Source: Magnetofaba australis IT-1
GTDB taxonomy: Bacteria; Pseudomonadota; Magnetococcia; Magnetococcales; Magnetococcaceae
Reading direction: 5' to 3'
Assembly (NCBI RefSeq): GCF_002109495.1
Contig: NZ_LVJN01000020.1
Location: 229,001-293,000, forward strand
DNA length: 64,000 bases
Every line of letters begins with the position of its first letter. Position 1 is the first letter of the stretch. Below the pieces are notes generated by a model. It ran no database searches. It was not told where the DNA came from and saw nothing but the letters and a program-made list of their open reading frames with translations. This document shows positions 51,320-60,388 of the stretch, piece after piece. A program made the position numbers and the translations under genes.

Positions 51320-54300
51320 ATGGCGCCGTTTTTTATCGATAGACCCATCTTCGCGTGGGTGATTGCGCTGTTCATCATGCTGGCGGGGGCGCTGGCGATC
51401 AAAAGCCTGCCCATCGCCCAGTATCCGCCCATCGCTTCGCCGCAGATCTCCATCACCGCCTCCTATCCGGGGGCCACGGCGCAAGCCATGGAGGACACCG
51501 TCACCCAGGTGATTGAGCAGCAGATGACCGGCCTGGACGGCATGCGCTACATGTCCTCCAAGAGCCAGTCCAGCGGTACAGCCACCATTACCCTGACCTT
51601 CGATAACGGTATCGATCCCGACATCGCGCAGATGCAGGTGCAGAATAAGCTGCAACTGGCCACGCCGCTGCTCCCCTCCGCCGTGCAGGAACAGGGCATG
51701 CGCGTGGCCAAGTCGGTGCGCAACTTCCTCATGGTGGTGGCGCTGGTCTCCGAGGATGGCGCCATGGACGTGGCCGACCTGGGCGACTACATGACCAGCC
51801 GCCTCAACGAGCCCATCAGCCGCGTGCCTGGGGTGGGCGAGATTACGCAATTCTCCTCCCAATACGCCCTGCGCATCTGGTTGGATCCGGCCAAGCTCAC
51901 CCAATTCGGCCTCACCCCCGCCGATGTGGCCGCCGCCGTGCGTGCGCAAAATGCGCAGATCTCCGGTGGTCAGTTGGGCGCGCTGCCCAATATTGAAGGT
52001 CAGCAGATCAATGTGAGCGTCACCGTGCAGAGCCGTCTGCGCGACCCGGAGGATTTCCGCAAAATCATCCTGCGCACTGACGCCGACGGCTCGACCGTGC
52101 GGCTTGCTGACGTGGCGCGGGTGGAGATCGGCAGCGAACGCTACGACAAGGCGCCGCGCTTCAATCGTCAGCCCGCCGCCGGTATGGCGATCCGTCTGGC
52201 CACCGGGGCCAACGCCCTGGAGACCGCCGATGCGGTGCGCGCCAAAATGGAGGAGCTGGGCAAAGCCTTCCCGCCGGGTCTGAAAGCGGTCTACCCCTAC
52301 GACACCACGCCGTTTGTGCGCATCTCCATCGAAGGTGTGGTGCAGACGCTCATTGAAGCGGTGTTTTTGGTGTTCCTGGTGATGTGGGTGTTCTTGCAGA
52401 ACTTCCGCGCCACTTTGATCCCGACTATCGCGGTGCCGGTGGTGCTGCTGGGGGTGTTCGCCATTCTTGAGGCGCTGGGCTTCTCCATCAACACCCTGAC
52501 CATGTTCGCCATGGTGCTCACCATCGGCCTGCTGGTGGATGACGCCATCGTGGTGGTGGAGAACGTCGAACGGGTGATGCGCGAAGAGGGGCTGCCCCCG
52601 CGCGAAGCGACGCGGCGATCCATGAAGCAGATCACCAGCGCCCTGGTGGGCATCGCGCTGGTGCTGTCGGCGGTGTTCGTGCCCATGGCCTTCTTTGGCG
52701 GCTCAACCGGGGTGATCTACCGGCAATTCTCCATCACCATCGTCTCGGCCATGCTGCTGTCGGTGCTGGTGGCGCTCACCCTCACCCCGGCGCTGTGCGC
52801 CACCATGCTCAAACCACTGAAAAAGGGCGAGGACCACTTCGCCCATCACGGTCCGTTCGCGTGGTTCAACAAGGGCTTTGAGAAGCTGGTGGGCGGATAC
52901 CACCGCAGCATCGGCGGCATTCTCAAGCGTCCGGTGCGGATTCTGCTGATCTATCTGGCGCTGGCGGTGGGCATGGGCGTGCTGTTCCAACGTCTGCCCA
53001 CCTCGTTCCTGCCCGATGAGGACCAGGGCATTCTGTTTGCGCAGATCGTGCTGCCCGCTGGAGCGACTCAGGAGCGCACCATGGAAGTGATCAAGCAGGT
53101 TGAGGATCACTTCATCGCCAACGAGCAGAAGGCCATGGCCTCCATTATCACTGTGGCCGGCTTTAGCTTCGCCGGTTCCGGGCAGAACATGGCCATCGCC
53201 TTCGTGCGCTTCCGTCCGTGGGAAGAGCGCGACGATCCCTCACTAAGCGTTAAGGCTGTTGCTGGACGCGCCATGGGGGCGTTTTCCAAAATCCGCGACG
53301 CCATGGCCTTCGCCTTTGCTCCGCCTGCGGTGTTGGAGCTGGGCAGCGCCACCGGCTTCAACTTCCATCTACAGGACCAGGCCGGACTGGGTCATGACAA
53401 GCTGATGGCCGCGCGCAACCAGTTCCTTGGCATGGCGGGCAAGAACCCCAACATGGTGGGGGTGCGCCCCAACGGTCTGAACGATACGCCGCAGCTGCAA
53501 GTGGAGATCGACCACGCCAAAGCCACCGCATTGGGCGTGGCGGTGAGCGACGTCAACAATGTGCTCTCCAGCGCCTGGGGCAGCACCTATGTGGATGATT
53601 TCGTGCATCAGGGGCGGGTCAAAAAGGTGTTTATGCAGGCCGATGCGCCTTACCGCATGCAGCCAGACAATCTGAGTCAATGGCATGTGCGCAACAACAA
53701 GGGCGAGATGGTTCCCTTCTCCGCCTTTGCCGACTCGCGTTGGACCCAAGGCTCGCCGCAGCTGGAGCGCTACAACGGTCTGCCGTCATTGGAGATCGCC
53801 GGACAACCGGCGCCGGGGATCAGCTCCGGCGACGTCATGGCGCAGGTGGAGGAGATGACCGCCAAACTGCCCACCGGGGTGGGCATGGCGTGGACCGGCC
53901 TCTCCTATGAGGAGCGTCTGGCCGGGGCGCAGGCGCCGATGCTCTATGCGCTGTCGGTGCTGGTGGTGTTCCTGGCCTTGGCGGCGCTGTATGAGAGCTG
54001 GAGCGTGCCGTTTTCGGTGATGATGGTGGCCCCGTTGGGGTTGCTGGGCGCGGTGGCTGCGGTGCTGCTGCGCGGGTTGCCCAATGACGTCTACTTCCAG
54101 GTGGGCCTGCTGGCCACCATTGGTCTCTCCTCCAAAAACGCCATTTTGATTGTGGAGTTCGCCAAGTCGCTCAATGAGCAGGGCATGGGACTCATCGAGG
54201 CGGCGTTGGAGGCGGCGCGCATCCGACTGCGCCCGATTCTGATGACCTCGTTGGCGTTCGGTTTTGGCGTGTTGCCGCTGGCCATCAACACCGGCGCGGG

Positions 54301-54439
54301 CTCGGGCAGTCAGAACGCCATCGGAACCAGCGTGCTGGGCGGCATGGCGGCGGGCACGCTGCTGGGCATCTTCTTTGTGCCGCTGTTCTTTGTGGCAATC
54401 CGCAAAGTCTTCAGCAAAAAATCCCCCGTTTCTTCCTGA
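51320..54439 (+). CDS. RND multidrug efflux pump (AcrB/MexB, HAE1 class)
   Basis: 1039 residues. Starts [24 protein letters not shown] and continues [26 protein letters not shown], the standard HAE1 opening. The proton-relay Asp pair lies in [20 protein letters not shown]. Later motifs ([21 protein letters not shown]) are also standard. Trimeric inner-membrane proton antiporter that exports drugs or other amphiphiles through the adaptor and an outer channel. The exact substrate is unknown. Confidence 0.94.
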   Translation: MAPFFIDRPIFAWVIALFIMLAGALAIKSLPIAQYPPIASPQISITASYPGATAQAMEDTVTQVIEQQMTGLDGMRYMSSKSQSSGTATITLTFDNGIDPDIAQMQVQNKLQLATPLLPSAVQEQGMRVAKSVRNFLMVVALVSEDGAMDVADLGDYMTSRLNEPISRVPGVGEITQFSSQYALRIWLDPAKLTQFGLTPADVAAAVRAQNAQISGGQLGALPNIEGQQINVSVTVQSRLRDPEDFRKIILRTDADGSTVRLADVARVEIGSERYDKAPRFNRQPAAGMAIRLATGANALETADAVRAKMEELGKAFPPGLKAVYPYDTTPFVRISIEGVVQTLIEAVFLVFLVMWVFLQNFRATLIPTIAVPVVLLGVFAILEALGFSINTLTMFAMVLTIGLLVDDAIVVVENVERVMREEGLPPREATRRSMKQITSALVGIALVLSAVFVPMAFFGGSTGVIYRQFSITIVSAMLLSVLVALTLTPALCATMLKPLKKGEDHFAHHGPFAWFNKGFEKLVGGYHRSIGGILKRPVRILLIYLALAVGMGVLFQRLPTSFLPDEDQGILFAQIVLPAGATQERTMEVIKQVEDHFIANEQKAMASIITVAGFSFAGSGQNMAIAFVRFRPWEERDDPSLSVKAVAGRAMGAFSKIRDAMAFAFAPPAVLELGSATGFNFHLQDQAGLGHDKLMAARNQFLGMAGKNPNMVGVRPNGLNDTPQLQVEIDHAKATALGVAVSDVNNVLSSAWGSTYVDDFVHQGRVKKVFMQADAPYRMQPDNLSQWHVRNNKGEMVPFSAFADSRWTQGSPQLERYNGLPSLEIAGQPAPGISSGDVMAQVEEMTAKLPTGVGMAWTGLSYEERLAGAQAPMLYALSVLVVFLALAALYESWSVPFSVMMVAPLGLLGAVAAVLLRGLPNDVYFQVGLLATIGLSSKNAILIVEFAKSLNEQGMGLIEAALEAARIRLRPILMTSLAFGFGVLPLAINTGAGSGSQNAIGTSVLGGMAAGTLLGIFFVPLFFVAIRKVFSKKSPVSS

Positions 54440-54468
54440 TCGCTCTTCATTTAAGAGCGATTCCCCCA

Positions 54469-54500
54469 CCCCCGGCGCTTCGGTGCCGGGGGATTTTTTT
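54469..54500 (+). terminator. Intrinsic terminator of the RND operon
   Basis: Stem CCCCCGGC (54469-54476) and GCCGGGGG (54485-54492) with an 8-nt loop, followed by ATTTTTTT. A second hairpin ATCGCTCTT/AAGAGCGAT (54439-54461) directly follows the pump stop codon. Together they make an efficient transcript end. Confidence 0.9.
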
Positions 54501-54562
54501 GGGCTGACCGAGAGGGGGGGTATAGTCGCTAGAATTGAAACTGAACACAGTGATGGAAGCTT

Positions 54563-54683
54563 AAAGAGACTGGGGCTTCGCCCCAGACCCCACACGGGCG
54601 CTGCCCGTGACCCGCGAGGCCAAAGGGGACAAAATCTCCCTCGACCTGCCAGGAGGGACGCCCTCCTAGACCTCGGTGAGTTG
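54563..54683 (-). repeat. Family A palindromic repeat, copy A7 (reverse, degenerate)
   Basis: Starts aaagagactggggcttcgcc and keeps CTGGGGCTTCGCCCCAG and ACGGGCGCTGCCCGT, then diverges (gaggccaaaggggacaaaat) before AGGAGGGACGCCCTCCT and cctcggtgag. This copy has drifted most from the others. Confidence 0.7.
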
Positions 54684-54739
54684 GCTTTTGAGCTCACATT
54701 CATGATCTGTGCTTGTCCATTTCTGATTTCTAACGAGTA

Positions 54740-55054
54740 TATAGTCACCGCAATTCAGAATTGCACAGGCTCCTCAATGTTTGTGTGACACAGGTAAAGC
54801 TTGCGCTGACTCTTGGCCTCCGGCTGGCCGGAGGCGGGATTGATTCGGGCCATCCATGGCCCTCACCCTGCGGGCTCGCTGCGCGAGTCCGATTTGGCCA
54901 TCCTGCCAAATCGTCATAGGGTCTGTGACCCTTAAGCGGGTGTGGGCGGAGCCCACGGTGTAGCTGTTGATCTTGGGAGCTCGAGGGCGTAGCCCTCGAT
55001 ATCTTTCATGACCAATACCCAAACTGTCCGATTCTGATTTCAACTGACAATATA
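54740..55054 (+). repeat. Family E MITE-like element, copy E5 (most complete)
   Basis: About 315 bp, bounded by TATAGTCACCGCAATTCAG at left and TTTCAACTGACAATATA at right. Inner modules in order: GCCTCCGGCTGGCCGGAGGC, GGCCATCCATGGCC, CGGGCTCGCTGCGCGAGTCCG, AAGGGTCTGTGACCCTT, GTGGGCGGAGCCCAC and CGAGGGCGTAGCCCTCG. Nearly identical over the left 200 bp to copy E4, where an IS has inserted. Confidence 0.75.
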
Positions 55055-55179
55055 GCTGCGTCAAACGATTTGAGTCGGCTTCAAGGAGTGAGACGCAACG
55101 ACACATGCGCCACTTTGAGACAGAGAAGGCGAAACCTGTCCCGTTTTTGCTTCTCGTGACGACCGCCTCTCGGACAGCC

Positions 55180-55212
55180 AAAAAAAACGGCTCCTGATAG
55201 CAGGAGCCGTTA
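55180..55212 (-). terminator. Intrinsic terminator of the pilin-like genes
   Basis: Read on the minus strand: AACGGCTCCTG, loop ctat, CAGGAGCCGTT, then a run of T (the A tract 55180-55187 on the plus strand). It lies 24 bp after the stop of the pilin-like gene at 55236. Confidence 0.9.
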
Positions 55213-55235
55213 TTGTGACTGCGACGACCAGTTTC

Positions 55236-56012
55236 TTAGGGTGTGAACGAGGTGCAGTTCAAACGCCCAATCATGGTGGTCAAGCCGTAGGCTTTGACGA
55301 TGTCGTCATACTGGTCGCTGCCCGTGCCGCTGGCGCGCATTTTTCGCGTCGGGTTATCAACGCACAGATTCACACCACCTATCGCCGTGGCGTTGTTGCC
55401 GTTGAAGGTGTTGAAATCGCTGCTGTCATCGGCGCCCGCAGAGGTCTTGGACTCACTGCGCCCCGGGCTCATCACCACAAACGCCACGTTGGTTTCATTG
55501 CTGCTACAGGTCGAATCTGTGGGGCTGGCGATGTGAAGCACGCCGGTGGAAATAGCCGCAGCCGCGGCGGTTTGTAGATCCTGACAGAAGTTGGCGCTGG
55601 TGGAGGAGGTCCCGCCATTGTCCAGCGGATCGGACAGATCAGTTGCAGCGGCGCTGACGTAGATGGCGTAGCGATAGTAGTTGCCCCAGGCATCGGCGCC
55701 GGAATTGAGCCCCAGGGTGGTAAAGGGCAGGAAGCCTATTCCCGAACTTGCGGTTCCAGAGCCGCCAACCACCTCAACGCCGGAGGTGCCGGTGGCGGCG
55801 GGTCCGGGTAGGCGATTGTTGGCCAGAGCAAAGCCCTCAATGGCCTCGACAATGGATTCCATCTCGGTTTTGGTGGCGGCGGCGTTGCCGAAGTCGGTGG
55901 CGCCGGGCAGGATGGAGAAGCTGATGGAGAGGATGATGCCGATCACCACCAGCACAATGGACATCTCCACCATGGTGAAACCAGAGCGGCTATGAGATGT
56001 GTGCGCTTTCAT
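55236..56012 (-). CDS. Type IV pilin-like/pseudopilin protein
   Basis: 258 residues from the ATG at 56012; the frame runs upstream to 56102 but overlaps the previous gene. The prepilin site is SRSG-FTMVEMSIVLVVIGIILSI: a peptidase cleavage after Gly11, Phe as the first mature residue and Glu5. The globular part has VEAIEGFALANNRLPGP and GFLPFTTLGLNSGADAWGNYYRYAIYV, a module also seen in the upstream gene. It should be cleaved by a prepilin peptidase and assembled into a pilus or secretion pseudopilus. No assembly ATPase gene is in this window. Confidence 0.85.
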   Translation of the reverse strand: MKAHTSHSRSGFTMVEMSIVLVVIGIILSISFSILPGATDFGNAAATKTEMESIVEAIEGFALANNRLPGPAATGTSGVEVVGGSGTASSGIGFLPFTTLGLNSGADAWGNYYRYAIYVSAAATDLSDPLDNGGTSSTSANFCQDLQTAAAAAISTGVLHIASPTDSTCSSNETNVAFVVMSPGRSESKTSAGADDSSDFNTFNGNNATAIGGVNLCVDNPTRKMRASGTGSDQYDDIVKAYGLTTMIGRLNCTSFTP

Positions 56013-56080
56013 GAAATCTGTCTCATTTGGCTGAAAGTTAAGGTGGTTAAACAATGCTGTTTGGGTCATAAAACCGCCTC

Positions 56081-57652
56081 TTAAGGCGCGCCATTGGGGC
56101 AACTGGTGTGTAGCGTGGCGTCATAGACGCATTCAAGATCATAGATGGTTTTGATATCCGTGGCTGTGAGCGCCGACTCAAATACGCGCAGGTCATCGTA
56201 ATAGGCCGGATTGTTCGCAGAGGTGTTGCTCAACTCAAAGGCGGTTGAGTTGGTGATGGATTGGCTGATCGAGGAGCCAATCTGCGAGCCGTTCCGATAA
56301 TAGGATATCGTGTCGCTGGTTCCATTGATGACAATCGCCACTTGGTTCCACACCCCGCGAGAGATCGTATCCGACAGATCGTTGACCGTACTGCCAACGT
56401 CAAACTTCATCGCCAGGGAGCTGCTGTAGAGAGAAGAGACCTGGTTGCTGGGCGTGCTGAGCGTGATGCCCAAATAGTCGGTGTTGGTCAAACTGGCGTC
56501 AACTTCTTTCACCCAGAGCGTGAAGGTGGCGTCTGTGGGCGTGCTGCTGGTGTAGTTGAAACTGATTGTGCAGTCGCCGATATAGATTGCGGCGCCTGTG
56601 CCATAGCGGTCAATATTCGACACATAGGATGCGCTGCAACCACTGCCAATATTGTCATTGGTGTTGCTGTTGCCATCGCTGATGGTGCTGCTTGAGGTGA
56701 TGGAGCCGGTGGCGCCGCTCCCGGTCACGGCGATGAGGCTGTCTGAGACGCCTATGCTGGTGTTGGCCAAGGGGTCAGTGCCGGTGCCGGAGGAGAGAAA
56801 ACTCTGTGCGCTGGCCGCCGAGCGCGTGGACTCACCGGTATCGATGGCGTTTTTGCAGTAGCTGTAGAGCAGGCTGCTGGTATCGGTATAGTCAAACACT
56901 TGCGAATATGTTTTGTACCACACCTGGTCATCGTATGTGGAAGAGGCGATTTCGCCGGTATCGTTGAAGTCCAAGGCGGTGGCGTTTTCATTGTCGCCGT
57001 CAAATGCGTAGTCGCCGCCGTTGTTATCAGCGTTGGTGGGGCCGCCGCTGGCGATGATCAGGGGGATGTTCTGGCTGCTGGAGCCGGTGGTGTGGATATA
57101 GCTGCTGCTGACCGAGCTGGGCGTCGTAATGTTGATCTGATAGGTCCGCGTGGTGGCGGGCGTGCCTTCAATGGCGCGACACAGGGCCTCGGAGGTCGAA
57201 GGAGTCGAGGTGCTGTTGGTGGCCAACGGATTGGTCAGATTGATATCGGCGTCGCTGTTGTCGGTATCTTTGCGATAGCCGACGTCCACCCCATAGCGGT
57301 AGGGGTTGCCGTAAGGGTCGAGATTGGTGCTCAATCCCAACGTAACATAGGGAATCCAGCCAACGGCGTTGGTTCCGGTGCAACTGGTTTCCGCCACGCC
57401 ATCCAGATCGGAGTCGGGGCAGGGGAATTTGTCGTTGGCGCGCGCATAACCGGCGAGCGCCTGGAACATCATGTCGACATCGTCGGTGTTCTGACTCTGC
57501 AGCTGCGTGTTGCTTTGGATCTGGGTTTTGGTGATTTTGTTGAGGGTGGTGTTCATGAACACACCCGCCGCCAGCAGCAGCAGCGCGATGACGGCCAGCA
57601 GAGCGATGCCGGATTGAGAATTCGGTGTCGTGCGTGGCGTGGGAGCGATCAT
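56081..57652 (-). CDS. Pilin-like protein with C-terminal LamG/concanavalin-like domain
   Basis: 523 residues from the ATG at 57652; a GTG at 57667 is an alternative. The N-terminus NSQSG-IALLAVIALLLLAAGVF resembles prepilins of the PilX/GspK kind, without the usual Glu5. The next region shares the module YARANDKFPCPDSDLDGV, GWIPYVTLGLSTNLDPYGNPYRYGVD with the pilin-like gene downstream. The C-terminal 200 residues (ATFTLWVKEVDASL, GVWNQVAIVINGTSDTISYYRNGSQIGSS, YYDDLRVFESALTATDIKTIYD) match a LamG-type jelly-roll that binds glycans or proteins. A tip adhesin-like minor pilin is a reasonable inference. The gap to the next gene is 68 bp. Confidence 0.8.
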   Translation of the reverse strand: MIAPTPRTTPNSQSGIALLAVIALLLLAAGVFMNTTLNKITKTQIQSNTQLQSQNTDDVDMMFQALAGYARANDKFPCPDSDLDGVAETSCTGTNAVGWIPYVTLGLSTNLDPYGNPYRYGVDVGYRKDTDNSDADINLTNPLATNSTSTPSTSEALCRAIEGTPATTRTYQINITTPSSVSSSYIHTTGSSSQNIPLIIASGGPTNADNNGGDYAFDGDNENATALDFNDTGEIASSTYDDQVWYKTYSQVFDYTDTSSLLYSYCKNAIDTGESTRSAASAQSFLSSGTGTDPLANTSIGVSDSLIAVTGSGATGSITSSSTISDGNSNTNDNIGSGCSASYVSNIDRYGTGAAIYIGDCTISFNYTSSTPTDATFTLWVKEVDASLTNTDYLGITLSTPSNQVSSLYSSSLAMKFDVGSTVNDLSDTISRGVWNQVAIVINGTSDTISYYRNGSQIGSSISQSITNSTAFELSNTSANNPAYYDDLRVFESALTATDIKTIYDLECVYDATLHTSCPNGAP

Positions 57653-57803
57653 AGAGGGCAAACTCACTTGATGTCATTGCGCGAATAGAACGTTCGACGC
57701 GCCAAGGTTTAACGAACACGCGACCAGCGGCTGTCAAGACTTCATCAGGTTTGATTCCAGAGCCTAATATTCGCCATCCTCTGTGTTTAGCTCAAAATTA
57801 ACA

Positions 57804-57824
57804 CATTGAAAAGATATTTCAATG
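57804..57824. promoter_or_regulatory. Palindrome upstream of the pilin-like operon
   Basis: CATTGAAA, 5 bp, TTTCAATG: a perfect 8-bp inverted repeat 152 bp before the pilin-like start and 25 bp after the pbpC stop. The surrounding bases are AT-rich. It could be a repressor or activator site, or a weak pbpC terminator. Confidence 0.4.
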
Positions 57825-57848
57825 AACCGTCGGTTTGCATTAGGGCTT

Positions 57849-60173
57849 TCAATTAGCGGCGTGGATCACCGTTACCCGGTCATATACGCCAGTCTCATCC
57901 AGCAAAGTGATGGCATAGCTCCCGGGGGTCGTCATTTGTAGGGAGAACCGTTCGCCCTGATGTGTTTGTTTGCCATTGAGCAGCCAATAGTGTTGCGCGC
58001 TGTCACCGCCCAGCGCGCGCAGCTCAAGAGTGGGGGGCGGCGCGCCGGGGCCAGCGCGGCGGATGACGTCGCCATCGCGGGCGCCGACAATGCGCAGCGG
58101 CGCGGCCACTGGCGGCGCCTGTTGCGGCGCGCAGGCCCACTCGGGCAAGGCAGAGCGCTGCAGCCGATTGGGCGAGAGCCATGGCTCCAGTCGTGTGGGC
58201 CAGCGCGCGAACTCCCGGGTGATCACGCGCCGCGCGCCGCATCCTGACGCATCCACCCGCTTGCCGGAGTCGGCGTCCAGCGCCAGGGAGACGCGCAGAG
58301 GGCGCCAATGATCCAGGTCCGGCAGGGTGGGCGGGACTGCCCCACCCAGCGCCCAGGCCATGCGCTTCTCATGACATAGCTGGGGTTGATGCGGATCCGG
58401 CAGGGTTCCCAGCGGCCAACAGATCTCCACATGGGAGACCGAAGGCGGCGGCGCCTGGGCCGCGCTCCACTGTTGATGGCGCGGCAGCGAATCGACGATA
58501 TCGAACAGCAGCGGCAGGGCGGAGATCGCCCCGTATTGACCGGGGGAGGGGGTCCCGTCCGGACGCCCCACCCACACGCCGATCACATAGCGGTCCGAAA
58601 CCCCCATGGCCCAGGCGTCGCGAAAGCCGTAGCTGGTGCCGGTTTTCCACGCCAATTTGCGTGATTGCGCCATGGCCAGTCCCGCATCCCGCGCCACGCC
58701 GGGGCGATGGCTGGCCAGCATATGGCGCACGATCCACGCCGCGCCAGGGGTGAGCAGACGACGCTCCTGCAACGGCGCATGGGGGCGCAAGCGCAGCGCG
58801 CCGGAGAGCCCGCCCCGCGCCAGAGCGGCATAGGCGCCGGTGAGCTGCTCCAGCGTGACGCCCGCGCCGCCCAGGATCAGCGACGGATTGGGCCGCGCCC
58901 CGCTCGGCAGGCTGAGGGTGAGCCCACCCTGACGCAGTCGCGCCGAGAACAGATTGGCGCCGATGCGGGTGAGCAGATCCACCGCTGGCACGTTGCGCGA
59001 ACGCGCCAACGCCTCGGCGGCGCTGAGTGGGCCGAGATAGGCGTGGTCGAAGTTCTCCGGCGCGTAGTCGGCAAAGGCGCGGGGCACATCGGACAGCAGC
59101 GACTGCGAGTGGATCAATCCCTGTTCCAGCGCCAGCGCATAGACGAACGGTTTGAGGGTGGAGCCCGGCGAGCGCGCCGCCTGCACGATATCCACTTGGC
59201 CATGGGCGGCGTCATCGTGGAAATCCGCCGACCCAGCATAGGCGCGCACCAACAGGGTATCGGACTCGACGATGAGCGCCGCCGCCGAGGTTCCGGCGGG
59301 GGTTCCGTTGATGCGTGTGGTGAGTCGCTCCTCCAGCCGCCACTGCAACCCGGCGTCGATGGCGCTGACGATGACGCCACGCTCAGCGCCGCCCTCCTGT
59401 TTCAGCCGACGCGCCAGGATGGGGGCCAGAAACGGCGCGCGCGGGGTTTGCGCCCACACCGTCTCCATGCGCGCATCGGCCACTGCTTGCGCACTCCAGA
59501 CGCCTTGATCCAGCAACCGTTGCAGCACCTTGTCGCGGGCGCGACGGGCGCGCTGCGGGTAGCGGTCCGGGCGCAGGCGCGAGGGGGCTTGGGGCAGCAC
59601 CGCCAGCAGCGCCGCTTCGGCGTGACTCAGTTCGCGGGCGGATTTGCCCAGATAGGCGCGGCTGGCCGTCTCCACCCCCTCCAGCGGACCGCCAAAAGGG
59701 GCGTGGTTCAGATAGAGGGTGAGGACTTCGGCTTTGGAGTAGCGCCACGTGAGTTGCAGGGCGCGCAGGATCTGCCGCAGTTTGCCGCTGTAGGTGCGGT
59801 CGTGGGGCTCCAGCAGGCGGGCGACCTGCATGGTGAGGGTGGAGCCGCCGGAGACGATGCCGCCGCTGCGCAGATTCTGCCAGGCGGCGCGCAGCAGGGC
59901 GATGGGGTTGACGCCGGGGTGGATAGGAAACCAGCGGTCCTCATACCCGAGCAGGGCTTCGAGGTAGAGCGGCGAGACCTGTTCGGGGGCGATGGGGCGA
60001 CGCCACACGCCGCGGCTGTCGGCGAAGGCGCGCAGGGGTTCGCCGTGGCGATCCACCACGGTGACCGCGTCCTGGCCTGTGGGCGCGGGCGGCGGATAGA
60101 GCCGATCAAGCAGCAGCAACGCTCCCAGGAGCAGAAGCGTCGCCACGCCCAGGCGCAAAAAGATGCGTCGCAT
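57849..60173 (-). CDS. pbpC: Penicillin-binding protein 1C
   Basis: 774 residues from the ATG at 60173. A single membrane anchor is followed by a GT51 transglycosylase domain (YEDRWFPIHPGVNPIALLRA, GGSTLTMQVARLLEP), a transpeptidase domain with SxxK in SPGSTLKPFVYAL and KTG in WKTGTSYGFRDAW, and the C-terminal BiPBP_C domain (QHYWLLNGK). It polymerises and may crosslink peptidoglycan in the periplasm. In many bacteria pbpC is paired with an alpha-2-macroglobulin gene, and here one lies directly upstream, separated by repeat A8. Confidence 0.92.
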   Translation of the reverse strand: MRRIFLRLGVATLLLLGALLLLDRLYPPPAPTGQDAVTVVDRHGEPLRAFADSRGVWRRPIAPEQVSPLYLEALLGYEDRWFPIHPGVNPIALLRAAWQNLRSGGIVSGGSTLTMQVARLLEPHDRTYSGKLRQILRALQLTWRYSKAEVLTLYLNHAPFGGPLEGVETASRAYLGKSARELSHAEAALLAVLPQAPSRLRPDRYPQRARRARDKVLQRLLDQGVWSAQAVADARMETVWAQTPRAPFLAPILARRLKQEGGAERGVIVSAIDAGLQWRLEERLTTRINGTPAGTSAAALIVESDTLLVRAYAGSADFHDDAAHGQVDIVQAARSPGSTLKPFVYALALEQGLIHSQSLLSDVPRAFADYAPENFDHAYLGPLSAAEALARSRNVPAVDLLTRIGANLFSARLRQGGLTLSLPSGARPNPSLILGGAGVTLEQLTGAYAALARGGLSGALRLRPHAPLQERRLLTPGAAWIVRHMLASHRPGVARDAGLAMAQSRKLAWKTGTSYGFRDAWAMGVSDRYVIGVWVGRPDGTPSPGQYGAISALPLLFDIVDSLPRHQQWSAAQAPPPSVSHVEICWPLGTLPDPHQPQLCHEKRMAWALGGAVPPTLPDLDHWRPLRVSLALDADSGKRVDASGCGARRVITREFARWPTRLEPWLSPNRLQRSALPEWACAPQQAPPVAAPLRIVGARDGDVIRRAGPGAPPPTLELRALGGDSAQHYWLLNGKQTHQGERFSLQMTTPGSYAITLLDETGVYDRVTVIHAAN

Positions 60174-60230
60174 CAAGCCAGTACAAACTCAATGATGTGC
60201 GCATTGCCCTCGTGTATGCGCAAAAGCAAA

Positions 60231-60359
60231 ACTCACGAGGGTCCAGGGAAATCATTTCCCTGGCGGGTCGAGGGCAGAGCCCTCGTGGGTGCAGGGCAAA
60301 GCCCTGCTGGGTCCAGGGCAAAGCCCTGGCGGGGTTTGGGGCTGAGCCCCAATATCTTT
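60231..60359 (+). repeat. Family A palindromic repeat, copy A8 (forward)
   Basis: Starts actcacgagggtccaggg, with AAATCATTT, CGAGGGCAGAGCCCTCG, GCAGGGCAAAGCCCTGC, CCAGGGCAAAGCCCTGG and TTGGGGCTGAGCCCCAA, ending tatcttt. It has been placed between the alpha-2-macroglobulin stop and the pbpC start. Confidence 0.85.
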
Positions 60360-60388
60360 CCTCTTCCCCGCCAGTTTTAGTCACAGTC

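Noticed and set aside
58665-60380. 571-residue open frame antisense to pbpC
   Set aside because: It is antisense to a clear pbpC gene with intact catalytic motifs and runs into repeat A8. It shows no protein features of its own.
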